A stretch of DNA of 6,654 nt from JBMYYE01 sp049609065 (GCA_049609065.1 JBMYYE010000119.1:1-6654); one strand, 5' to 3'. Numbered from the stretch's first letter, positions 1 to 6,381 are shown. Numbers and translations are program-made. The notes: a model not told the origin generated them from the sequence alone.

Positions 1-53
<53 letters not shown>

Positions 54-64
54 GACTGGGGTGC

Positions 65-93
65 GTTTAACGCGGGTTTTGGGGAAGGTGCAA
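65..93 (-). promoter_or_regulatory. possible promoter of the tRNA-Val gene
   Basis: On the minus strand TTGCAC (93-88) is followed after 17 nt by TTAAAC (70-65). Transcription would start about 4-6 nt before the tRNA 5' end at 53, which is typical spacing for a tRNA gene. The -35 has only the TTG core and the -10 matches the sigma-70 consensus at about half its positions, so the call rests mainly on geometry. A short palindrome, GCGTT-T-AACGC (63-73), surrounds the -10. Confidence 0.33.
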
Positions 94-107
94 GGCAAAA
101 GTGACCG

Positions 108-130
108 GGCACGCGAAAAAAACACGTGCC
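108..130 (-). terminator. hairpin after phoB, possible end of the Pho operon transcript
   Basis: The minus strand gives an 8-bp stem, GGCACGTG with CGCGTGCC (one U-G wobble), closed by a loop of seven T. It starts 15 nt after the phoB stop. The plus-strand version has an A-C mismatch at the wobble position, so the fold favours minus-strand RNA. Only a short run of four T follows, several nt beyond the stem, so it is not a textbook intrinsic terminator. It could slow or protect the 3' end, or allow read-through into the tRNA. Confidence 0.4.
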
Positions 131-145
131 TTCGATTTTTTTATC

Positions 146-835
146 CTAGCCAAGCGCATATCCAACGCCGCGCACCGTGCGCACAGGGTCATCCCCCCCA
201 TGCAGTGTCAGCGCCTTACGAAGCCGCCCCACATGGACATCAACGGTGCGCGTATCCACGTAAACGTCACGCCCCCAAACCCGATCCAAGAGCTGATCGC
301 GCGCCCACACGCGCCCTGGATGTTCGATAAACATCGCTAAAAGGCGAAATTCCGTTGGTCCAAGCTTGAGTTGTTGACCATCACGGGTCACGCGGTGTGT
401 TTTGGCATCCAGCACAATATCGTCAAACTGGATTTGCTCACCCGATGCGGCAGGGCGCACACGTTTGAGTTGATTTCGCGCGCGCATCACCAATTCTTTG
501 ACGGAATAAGGTTTGACGACATAATCATCCGCCCCTGTTTCCAGCCCCCGTACGCGGTCCACTTCTTCGGTGCGTGCGGACATCATAAGAACGGGAATGC
601 CCCGCGTGTCAGGGCGCGATTTGAGCTGTCGGCAAATCTCAATGCCAGACACCCCAGGCAACATCCAATCCAAAAGCACGAGGTCGGGTTTGACCTCTTC
701 CACCAAGATCAGCGCATCATCGCCATTCTCTGCGCGAAAAACTTCGTAGCCTTCCGCCTCAAAGTTATAAACGAGGACTTCTAGCTGCGCGGGTTCGTCC
801 TCAACGATAAGAATGGTTGGTTTTTGTGCGGCCAT
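146..835 (-). CDS. phoB: phosphate regulon response regulator PhoB
   Basis: Cytoplasmic OmpR/PhoB-family transcription factor of 229 aa, the same size as the E. coli protein. The receiver domain (about 6-125) shows the acidic pair E12-D13, the phosphoacceptor D56 in DWMLPG, S86, Y105 and the K108-P109 switch pair. The winged-helix DNA-binding domain (about 133-229) has the recognition-helix region RTVDVHVGRLRKAL (196-209) and ends with the typical TVRGVGY hairpin. When phosphorylated by PhoR it should bind Pho boxes such as the one at 6382-6421 and recruit sigma-70 polymerase. The ATG at 835 follows GGAGG (844-848) at 8 nt; the stop is TAG. It is the last gene of the cluster, 16 nt after phoU, so it is probably autoregulated through the pstS promoter. 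No separate promoter was seen in front of it. Confidence 0.96.
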   Translation of the reverse strand: MAAQKPTILIVEDEPAQLEVLVYNFEAEGYEVFRAENGDDALILVEEVKPDLVLLDWMLPGVSGIEICRQLKSRPDTRGIPVLMMSARTEEVDRVRGLETGADDYVVKPYSVKELVMRARNQLKRVRPAASGEQIQFDDIVLDAKTHRVTRDGQQLKLGPTEFRLLAMFIEHPGRVWARDQLLDRVWGRDVYVDTRTVDVHVGRLRKALTLHGGDDPVRTVRGVGYALG

Positions 836-851
836 GTCTAAAGCCTCCAGC

Positions 852-1562
852 TCACTTTTCTACAATCGTATTGATGACGGCGCTTTTCTTTGCGCGTTCA
901 TCATCAGGCATTTCACCCGTCACGAGATACACAACCTGTTCAGCGATATTCGTAACGTGATCCCCCATGCGTTCGATGTTTTTTGCAATAAAATGCAAAT
1001 GCATACAGGCGGTGATTGAACGCGGATCTTCCATCATGAAGGTCAAAAATTCACGAAAAAGCGCATTATACATCTGATCCACATCATGATCACGACCGAT
1101 GACTTCCATCGCCAAATCCACGTCGCGTTTCACATAGCAATCAAGCGTATCACGCAGCATGTGCTCGACTTCTTTACCCATCCGCTTAAGCGCCCCTGGC
1201 GCCCCGTCGATGGCGGCCATTTGGTTCAAAACTTCGGTGCGTTTGGCGATATTTTTGGCATAATCGCCAATACGCTCAAGGTTGCCAGAAATGCGTAGAA
1301 CCGTCAAAACAGTCCGCAGATCAGAGGCCGCAGGTTGGCGCAGCGCGATCAAAGTTGCCGCTTCGTCATTGATTTGCTCTTCAAGCGCATCAATGAGTTG
1401 GTCGTTTTTACGCACCTTATCCGCGAGTTCCACGTCGCGCTTTTTAAGCGCTTTCACACTGTCTAAAATAGCAGCCTCCGTGAGCCCGCCCATTTTCAGG
1501 ATTAAACCTTGTATGGCTTCGAGATCGCGGTCAAACGCGGAGGCAATATGTTGGTCTTGCAT
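852..1562 (-). CDS. phoU: phosphate signalling protein PhoU
   Basis: Peripheral cytoplasmic protein of 236 aa, close to the usual length of about 240. In this family it links the PstSCAB transporter to PhoR and is needed to switch PhoR off when phosphate is plentiful. Two tandem three-helix PhoU domains are visible. Each carries the metal-binding ExxxD signature: E96-R-I-G-D100 followed by YAKNIAKR, and E197-R-M-G-D201 followed by HVTNIAEQ. The N-terminal helix contains the usual GGLTEAAI segment (25-32). The ATG at 1562 is served by TAAGGAG (1570-1576) at 7 nt spacing. That site contains the pstB stop codon TAA (1574-1576), so translation is probably coupled to pstB. The stop is TGA (852-854), with the phoB ribosome-binding site right behind it. 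No key residue is missing. Confidence 0.96.
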   Translation of the reverse strand: MQDQHIASAFDRDLEAIQGLILKMGGLTEAAILDSVKALKKRDVELADKVRKNDQLIDALEEQINDEAATLIALRQPAASDLRTVLTVLRISGNLERIGDYAKNIAKRTEVLNQMAAIDGAPGALKRMGKEVEHMLRDTLDCYVKRDVDLAMEVIGRDHDVDQMYNALFREFLTFMMEDPRSITACMHLHFIAKNIERMGDHVTNIAEQVVYLVTGEMPDDERAKKSAVINTIVEK

Positions 1563-1573
1563 GGTAAAACTCC

Positions 1574-2371
1574 TTAACCGATACGGCCGGTGATATAAGA
1601 TTCGGTGCGGTGATCATCTGGGTTCGTGAATATCTGGCTGGTGTCGCCATACTCAACCAATTCACCCAAGTGGAAAAACGCGGTTTTTTGCGACACGCGG
1701 GCGGCTTGCTGCATGGAGTGGGTCACAATCACGACTGAGTAACTCGCGCGCAACTCATCGATGAGTTCCTCAACTTGGGCCGTGGCAATCGGATCAAGTG
1801 CAGAACAAGGTTCATCCATCAAGAGGACCTCAGGTTCCGTGGCAACCGCACGCGCAATGCACAAACGTTGTTGTTGCCCCCCCGAAAGCCCCGTGCCAGG
1901 CGCATCCAAACGGTCCTTTACCTCATCCCAAATCGCAGCGCGGCGTAGGGATTTTTCAACAATCACATCAAGATCCGCTTTGCTATTTGCAAGCCCGTGG
2001 ATCCGTGGGCCATAGGCCACATTGTCATAGATCGATTTTGGGAACGGGTTTGGTTTTTGAAACACCATCCCGACTTTTGCCCGCAGCTGCACGGGATCCA
2101 CTTTATGATCGTAGATGTCTTCGCCATCGATCAAAATATCGCCTTCGACACGGCAAATATCGATCGTATCATTCATGCGGTTGATACAGCGCAAAAACGT
2201 GGATTTACCGCAGCCAGACGGGCCAATGAAGGCTGTCACAGTCTTGTCCGCAATATCGACATTTACATTTCGCATCGCATGATTTGATCCATAATAGACC
2301 TGAACGTCACGCGCGGAAATCTTTGTTGGGTTCGCGTCCACAGCTTTCTCCAATTTTACAATAGCATTCAT
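1574..2371 (-). CDS. pstB: phosphate ABC transporter ATP-binding protein PstB
   Basis: ATPase that powers phosphate import, bound as a dimer to the cytoplasmic face of PstC/PstA. From the ATG at 2371 it has 265 aa (E. coli 257). Motifs in order: Walker A GPSGCGKST (50-58), Q-loop Q105 in MVFQKPNPFPKSIYDN (102-117), signature LSGGQQQR (162-169), Walker B VLLMDE (182-187) with catalytic E187, D-loop SALD (190-193) and switch H218. The PCSALDP and C-terminal YITGRIG sequences are typical of PstB rather than other ABC ATPases. The open frame extends upstream to GTG (2380) and TTG (2398) codons inside pstA. The ATG is preferred because of AGGGTGG (2377-2383) five nt ahead and because the pstA stop lies just before it. 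The longer form of 274 aa cannot be excluded. Confidence 0.95.
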   Translation of the reverse strand: MNAIVKLEKAVDANPTKISARDVQVYYGSNHAMRNVNVDIADKTVTAFIGPSGCGKSTFLRCINRMNDTIDICRVEGDILIDGEDIYDHKVDPVQLRAKVGMVFQKPNPFPKSIYDNVAYGPRIHGLANSKADLDVIVEKSLRRAAIWDEVKDRLDAPGTGLSGGQQQRLCIARAVATEPEVLLMDEPCSALDPIATAQVEELIDELRASYSVVIVTHSMQQAARVSQKTAFFHLGELVEYGDTSQIFTNPDDHRTESYITGRIG

Positions 2372-2376
2372 ATTTA

Positions 2377-2383
2377 CCACCCT
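2377..2383 (-). promoter_or_regulatory. ribosome-binding site choosing the pstB start
   Basis: AGGGTGG on the minus strand is 5 nt before the ATG at 2371 and runs into the pstA stop TAG (2382-2384). It is an imperfect Shine-Dalgarno (T in place of A). It is the best candidate near any possible pstB start and would couple pstB translation to the end of pstA. Confidence 0.55.
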
Positions 2384-3707
2384 ACCAGCGGCGTTCAAAA
2401 CGACGGCGCAAAATCACAGCAACCGTGTTCATTGTCACAAGGAAAACCAAAAGGATGATGATCCCGCCCCATGCTTTTTCAAAAAACGCAGGGTCGGCCC
2501 GTTTGGCCCATTCATAGATTTGTGCCGGCATCGCGGAATTGGGGTCCAAGAACCCGCCCGTGGCGCTATCTGGCATTGTTGTGGCGATAAAACCGACCAT
2601 GCCGATCAACAAGAGTGGCGCCGTTTCCCCAAGAGCCTGTGCAAGGCCAATGATTGTGCCCGTCAAAATCCCAGGGGCCGCCAGTGGCAACACATGGTGA
2701 AACACCGACTGCATTTTTGAGGCGCCAATCCCCAACGCCGCATCACGGATGCTTGGCGGCACAGATTTTAGCGAGGCGCGGGTCGAAATGATAATCGTCG
2801 GCAAGGTCATCAAGGTCAAAACAAGACCTCCCACCAAAGGGGCCGATTGTGGCAAATGCATATAGTTGATGAACACCGCCAGCCCCAAGATCCCAAACAC
2901 AATCGATGGCACCGCCGCAAGGTTTGAAATATTCACCTCAATAATATCCGTTAGCCAGTTTTTCGGCGCGAATTCTTCGAGGTAAATCGATGCTGCAACA
3001 CCGATGGGCAAAGACAGCAAAAGCACAACCAACATCATAAACAAAGACCCCGTCATCGCAACACCGATGCCTGCGGCTTCGGGACGTTGATCGGAGGCAT
3101 CAGCCCCAAAGATAAAGTCAGGGTTGAAATTTAGCTTCAAAACGCCCGCCTCTTTCAACTGATCCACAAGATCAAGCTGTGCGGCGTTGATGTTTTTATC
3201 ATTGGCAATGCTTTCGCGGGTGACACGCCCTTTGAGATAGCCATCGACGCGGCTATTCACCAAAAGATCAAACTCAACCGTTTCGCCGATTTTATCTGTG
3301 TTGTTAATCACATAGCGACGCAAATCCGCAGCCGCTGACTTCGACAAAAGCGCGGTTTGTTTTTTCGCTTTGAGGTCCGTTTCAATCCCGTTTTCCGCCA
3401 GAAGATCCTTCATGCCAGCTTTGATTAAGCTGCCATATCCAAAGGTCGTGACCTTTTTGATCTTCGCGAGATCCCGCGTGCCTTCTTTGTCGAGCTTCTT
3501 TTCAAGAAGCTCAACCTGCATGGTCAATTTCGCCTGCCAAAAGGCCCCTGTGCCATTGGAAATGATGGTGTAAAACAGCACGCAGAGCATAAAGAGCCCG
3601 ATGATGATCGCTGTAAGCCCATAGGCTCTAAAGCGTTTCTCCGACGCGTTGCGCTTTTTGGTGCGCGCATCCAGCGTATGGAGAGAGGAAGTCTCTGAGC
3701 GGCTCAT
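2382..3707 (-). CDS. pstA: phosphate ABC transporter permease PstA, large form with an extra N-terminal domain
   Basis: Inner-membrane half of the phosphate channel, 441 aa against about 296 in E. coli. The extra length is N-terminal: a membrane segment (about 30-51) followed by a soluble, charged region (about 52-212). This resembles the uncharacterised domain usually called DUF3333 in alphaproteobacterial PstA; that name is from memory, not a search. The transporter core follows: hydrophobic segments near 213-240, 264-283, 291-309, 343-372 and 414-434. The cytoplasmic EAA loop RDAALGIGASKMQSVFHHVL (321-340), which docks onto PstB, continues into PLAAPG. The ATG at 3707 overlaps the pstC stop as ATGA, and GGGAG (3716-3720) sits 8 nt upstream inside pstC, so translation is coupled and the two permeases should be made in equal amounts. 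The stop is TAG. Confidence 0.95.
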   Translation of the reverse strand: MSRSETSSLHTLDARTKKRNASEKRFRAYGLTAIIIGLFMLCVLFYTIISNGTGAFWQAKLTMQVELLEKKLDKEGTRDLAKIKKVTTFGYGSLIKAGMKDLLAENGIETDLKAKKQTALLSKSAAADLRRYVINNTDKIGETVEFDLLVNSRVDGYLKGRVTRESIANDKNINAAQLDLVDQLKEAGVLKLNFNPDFIFGADASDQRPEAAGIGVAMTGSLFMMLVVLLLSLPIGVAASIYLEEFAPKNWLTDIIEVNISNLAAVPSIVFGILGLAVFINYMHLPQSAPLVGGLVLTLMTLPTIIISTRASLKSVPPSIRDAALGIGASKMQSVFHHVLPLAAPGILTGTIIGLAQALGETAPLLLIGMVGFIATTMPDSATGGFLDPNSAMPAQIYEWAKRADPAFFEKAWGGIIILLVFLVTMNTVAVILRRRFERRW

Positions 3708-5176
3708 TCGTATTGCTCCCGATATTTACGCACAATGTAAAGCGCGAGGACATTTAGCCCCAAAGTGATAACAAAAAGCGTGATCCCCAACGCAAACGCA
3801 ACCAAGGTTTCAGGGCTTGAAAAGTCCCCGTCACCTGTGAGCTGGCTGACGATACGTGTGGTGATTGTTGTAAGACTATCAAACGGATTGACCGAGAACC
3901 GGGCAACCGCCCCTGCCCCCATCACAACGATCATGGTTTCCCCAATCGCCCGTGATGCCGCGAGCAAAATCGCCCCGACAATCCCAGGGAGCGCCGCCGG
4001 CAAAATCACCTGACGCACGGTTTCTGATTGTGTCGCGCCAAGCCCATATGACCCGTCGCGCAAAGATTGTGGAACGGCGTTGATGATATCGTCAGACAAG
4101 GACGATACAAACGGGATAAGCATGATCCCCATCACAACGCCCGCCGTAATCACGGAGCGCGCGTCAGACATCCAATTCATGTTGAAGGTGCCGCCCTCTT
4201 TAAAAAGTTCAAAGAGAAATGGACCAAAGGTTGCCAGCGCGAATAGACCATACACAATCGTTGGGATCCCTGCGAGGATCTCCAAGAGCGGTTTGGCAAA
4301 TGCGCGCAGCTTTGGGCCTGCATATTCAGAGAGATAGACCGCAGCAAAAAGCCCAACAGGCACCGCAACCAACAAGGCAACGATAGAAATATAAAGCGTC
4401 CCCCACAACAAAGGCAGGATCGACAACTCACTATCCCCGTGGAAATTTGGGGCCCATGTGCTGCCAAAGAAGAAATCAGTCGCGGGATGCATTCGGAAGA
4501 AATTTAAGCTCTCGAACAACATGGAAAAGACAATGCCAACCGTGGTCAAAATGGCGAGAGACGCCGCCCCGATCAAAAGAACAAGCACAGCTTGTTCCAC
4601 AATGTTTCGAGCGCGCAAATCCCCATTGGTGCGTGACATCGTCCACACAAAACCAACCGTCGCCAGAAGAAGCGTCACGATCGTCATGGCCAGTGTTCCA
4701 TTGGCATTCGCCGCACGGTACGCCCGCGCGGCATTGAGCACTTCGGGTTTAACATCTGAACCAAGCGCAACCCCGACATTCCCCAAGAGTTGCCGTATAT
4801 CCGTGACATCCGCACGTAGGTTTTCAACTTCATCACGCGGCATGACACCGGTGGCAACTGCGATATCCAGTCCCTCCGCCACACGGCGCACATCCGCCAT
4901 CACGAGCCCACGGCTCGATCCTTCTGCGACCACGGCTTCAGGGATCATATCGCTCACACGGCTTTCAATTGCCATTGGTTGGGCCAAAAGCCACACAGCC
5001 AACACAATCATGGACGGAACCACCGTCATTAAAAATACATTTGCGCCATAGTAAAACGGCAAAGAATGGAGATGACGCACATCCCCACCGACCGATGCTT
5101 TGGCACGTGATTTGCCAAACATATATCCAAGAGCCCCGAGCCCCAAGATGATAAAAACCAACCAGATTAGCGGCAT
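3704..5176 (-). CDS. pstC: phosphate ABC transporter permease PstC, large form with an extra N-terminal domain
   Basis: Partner of PstA in the inner-membrane phosphate channel. From the ATG at 5176 it has 490 aa against about 319 in E. coli. The added N-terminus has two hydrophobic helices (about 2-20 and 46-67), a soluble stretch (about 68-161) and further helices near 162-180 and 193-218. The core has helices near 256-282, 303-322, 343-360, 394-422 and 458-481. The EAA loop RDGSYGLGATQSETVRQVIL (373-392) before PAALPG contacts PstB. The frame also opens at a GTG (5194), giving 496 aa. The ATG is preferred because GGGGA (5186-5190) precedes it at 9 nt and MPLIWLV gives a clean membrane segment. 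The gene follows a terminator after pstS and overlaps pstA by 4 nt. Confidence 0.95.
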   Translation of the reverse strand: MPLIWLVFIILGLGALGYMFGKSRAKASVGGDVRHLHSLPFYYGANVFLMTVVPSMIVLAVWLLAQPMAIESRVSDMIPEAVVAEGSSRGLVMADVRRVAEGLDIAVATGVMPRDEVENLRADVTDIRQLLGNVGVALGSDVKPEVLNAARAYRAANANGTLAMTIVTLLLATVGFVWTMSRTNGDLRARNIVEQAVLVLLIGAASLAILTTVGIVFSMLFESLNFFRMHPATDFFFGSTWAPNFHGDSELSILPLLWGTLYISIVALLVAVPVGLFAAVYLSEYAGPKLRAFAKPLLEILAGIPTIVYGLFALATFGPFLFELFKEGGTFNMNWMSDARSVITAGVVMGIMLIPFVSSLSDDIINAVPQSLRDGSYGLGATQSETVRQVILPAALPGIVGAILLAASRAIGETMIVVMGAGAVARFSVNPFDSLTTITTRIVSQLTGDGDFSSPETLVAFALGITLFVITLGLNVLALYIVRKYREQYE

Positions 5177-5185
5177 AACACGCCA

Positions 5186-5190
5186 TCCCC
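5186..5190 (-). promoter_or_regulatory. ribosome-binding site choosing the pstC start
   Basis: GGGGA on the minus strand lies 9 nt before the ATG at 5176. No purine-rich site is found at a useful distance before the alternative GTG at 5194. The match is modest, in line with PstC being needed in smaller amounts than PstS. Confidence 0.5.
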
Positions 5191-5222
5191 ACACTGTTCA
5201 TGCGCCCCATCATTGAACGCGC

Positions 5223-5247
5223 AAAAAGGAGGGCTAAAACGCCCTCC
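5223..5247 (-). terminator. intrinsic terminator between pstS and pstC
   Basis: On the minus strand a perfect 7-bp GC-rich stem, GGAGGGC with GCCCTCC, encloses the 6-nt loop GTTTTA and is followed directly by five T (5227-5223). It begins 18 nt after the pstS stop and ends 46 nt before the pstC ATG. Because pstC has no visible promoter of its own, it probably acts as a partial terminator: most transcripts stop after pstS and a fraction continue into pstCAB-phoU-phoB. The stem would also protect the pstS mRNA from 3' exonucleases. Confidence 0.85.
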
Positions 5248-5252
5248 CCAAG

Positions 5253-5266
5253 ATCCCAATCGGGAT
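5253..5266 (-). other. small hairpin at the pstS stop codon
   Basis: ATCCC and GGGAT form a 5-bp stem around a 4-nt loop on the minus strand. It starts at the first base of the sequence complementary to the pstS stop (5266) and lies 5 nt before the strong terminator stem. No T run follows, so alone it would not terminate. It may add stability to the pstS mRNA 3' end or be chance. Confidence 0.4.
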
Positions 5267-6309
5267 TATTTCATTGTGTCTTCTGCTGCGACCGCTGCTT
5301 GTGTTGCCGCAAGCTCTGGATCAGACACAAGACCATATTCAGCAAGTGGACCGTCAGGACCTGCTAGATCGTCAGAGATGAAGAACTCTGCATATTCTTT
5401 CACACCTGGGATCACGCCGATATGTGCTTTTTTCACGTAGAAGAACAATGGACGTGACACAGGGTATGTGCCCGTCGCGATTGTTTCAGTGGACGGAACA
5501 ACGCCAGAAACCGGTGCAACTTGCAACTTATCGGTGTTGTTTTCGTAGAATGCGAGGCCAAATACCCCGATGCCGTCTTTGTTGGCTTCGATTGAGGCGA
5601 GTGTTTCGGTGTAATCACCATCGATATCGACTGAAACGCCGTCTGTGCGGACTTTCATACAGGCTTTTTTAGCGGCTTTTTTCTTCTTCTTGTCGTTTTC
5701 GCCTTCAACAGTTTTGAGGATCTCATCCATCGCGCCTGTTGCTTTACAGCCAGCGGCCAAAACTTTCTTTTCAAACACTTCACGTGTGCCGTGCTTTGTG
5801 CCTGGAATGAATGCTGCAATTGGTTGTGCTGGGAATTTTGCGTCTACGTCAGCCCAAGTTTTGTTTGGGTTTGCAACCATTTTGCCATCTTTGAGAATCT
5901 GAGGTGCAAGCGCCAAGAACCAATCGGTTGGTGTGAATTCAAATGAATTCCCTTTGATGTCAGAGGCAAATACGATGCCGTCATACCCGATGCGCACTTC
6001 GATGATGTCTGTCACACCGTTTTCAGCACATTTTGTGATTTCTTTGTCTTTAATTTTACGTGATGCGTTTGCAACATCGATTGTGCCTTCGCCTACGCCT
6101 TCACAGAATTTTTTGAGACCCGCAGAGGAGCCACCAGATTCAACAACAGGTGTTGGGAAGTCTGTGTTTTCGCCAAATGCTTCTGCAACGATAGATGCAT
6201 ATGGAAGAACAGTGGATGAACCCGCAACCTGAACTTGGTCACGTGCGCTGGCAACAGATGCAACTGCGATCAATGCGGCTGCGGAAACGCTCGTTTTAAT
6301 GAAAGACAT
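5266..6309 (-). CDS. pstS: periplasmic phosphate-binding protein PstS
   Basis: Substrate-binding protein of the phosphate transporter, 347 aa. A Sec signal peptide (1-22: short basic start, hydrophobic AALIAVASVA, ASA before the cleavage at 22/23) sends it to the periplasm; there is no lipobox. Likely phosphate-contacting loops are AGSSTVLPY (29-37), ESGGSSAGL (57-65), DVANASR (78-84) and PGTKHGTREVF (169-179). PVSRPLFFYVKKAH (283-296) is typical of proteobacterial PstS. Four cysteines (69, 94, 188, 217) could form two disulfides. A lysine-rich patch (207-219) is unusual. The ATG at 6309 follows GAGGAG at 8 nt. Codons such as GTT, GCA, GGT and CGT are commoner than in the neighbouring genes, as expected for a very abundant protein. 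It is first after the double Pho box and is followed by its own terminator. Confidence 0.96.
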   Translation of the reverse strand: MSFIKTSVSAAALIAVASVASARDQVQVAGSSTVLPYASIVAEAFGENTDFPTPVVESGGSSAGLKKFCEGVGEGTIDVANASRKIKDKEITKCAENGVTDIIEVRIGYDGIVFASDIKGNSFEFTPTDWFLALAPQILKDGKMVANPNKTWADVDAKFPAQPIAAFIPGTKHGTREVFEKKVLAAGCKATGAMDEILKTVEGENDKKKKKAAKKACMKVRTDGVSVDIDGDYTETLASIEANKDGIGVFGLAFYENNTDKLQVAPVSGVVPSTETIATGTYPVSRPLFFYVKKAHIGVIPGVKEYAEFFISDDLAGPDGPLAEYGLVSDPELAATQAAVAAEDTMK

Positions 6310-6332
6310 CTTATTTTCTCCTCAAGTGTCAT
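6270..6332 (-). other. possible 20-codon upstream reading frame overlapping the pstS start
   Basis: An ATG at 6332 opens a 20-codon frame ending in TGA (6270-6272). It is out of frame with pstS and overlaps its first 40 nt, reading through the pstS ribosome-binding site. GGAGG (6338-6342) lies 5 nt ahead, a stronger Shine-Dalgarno than those of several real genes here. The peptide, which begins MTLEEKIR, resembles nothing I recognise. If translated it could tune pstS initiation by coupling or interference. The hairpin at 6336-6352 would hide its ribosome-binding site, so it may be silent or chance. Confidence 0.2.
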
Positions 6333-6335
6333 TCT

Positions 6336-6352
6336 GCCCTCCGATAGAAGGC
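6336..6352 (-). other. leader hairpin masking an upstream Shine-Dalgarno
   Basis: In minus-strand RNA GCCUUC pairs with GAGGGC (6 bp, one U-G) around a 5-nt loop UAUCG. It falls in the predicted pstS leader of about 50 nt, about 7 nt from its 5' end. It would cover the GGAGGG in front of the upstream ATG at 6332 while leaving the true pstS site (6318-6323) open. Its first arm belongs to the 10-nt palindrome GAAGGCCTTC (6347-6356). A 5' hairpin may also protect the mRNA from decay. Confidence 0.35.
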
Positions 6353-6377
6353 CTTCGATATGGGCCTTTTAGGAGGG
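6337..6377. repeat. two-tier inverted repeat across the pstS -10 region and leader
   Basis: CCCTCC (6337-6342) is complementary to GGAGGG (6372-6377). Inside it AAGGCC (6348-6353) is complementary to GGCCTT (6363-6368), with a 9-nt loop. Neither strand has a T run after it, so it does not look like a terminator for phoR. The right arms lie upstream of the predicted Pho transcription start, so only RNA reading through from phoR could form the full structure. It is an alternative to the shorter hairpin at 6336-6352. Confidence 0.4.
6366..6371 (-). promoter_or_regulatory. -10 element of the Pho-activated pstS promoter
   Basis: TAAAAG on the minus strand matches the sigma-70 TATAAT at four of six positions. 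It lies exactly 10 nt after the last Pho repeat, the spacing seen in E. coli phoA and pstS, where the Pho box replaces the -35. Transcription would start near 6359, giving a leader of about 50 nt. Confidence 0.6.
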
Positions 6378-6381
6378 ATGC

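Noticed and set aside
371..784. A 137-codon open frame on the plus strand opposite phoB
   Set aside because: It mirrors the well-supported phoB, the product has no recognisable motif, and no start signals are visible.
836..851. A separate promoter for phoB in the phoU-phoB gap
   Set aside because: The gap is 16 nt and is largely taken up by the ribosome-binding site.
2372..2398. Longer pstB starting at TTG (2398) or GTG (2380)
   Set aside because: Both codons are non-ATG and the longer form overlaps pstA. Conserved PstB sequence begins well after the ATG at 2371, which has the best-placed ribosome-binding site.
4458..5051. A 197-codon open frame on the plus strand opposite pstC
   Set aside because: It lies wholly inside pstC, its product is rich in Ser, Arg, Thr and Ala with no domain I recognise, and no ribosome-binding site or promoter was evident. 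It is a by-product of pstC codon usage.
4965..5213. Minus-strand frame with ATGs at 5213, 5210 and 5201 running into pstC in another frame
   Set aside because: No Shine-Dalgarno is found ahead of these ATGs and the product is not recognisable. The pstC ATG at 5176 has its own site.
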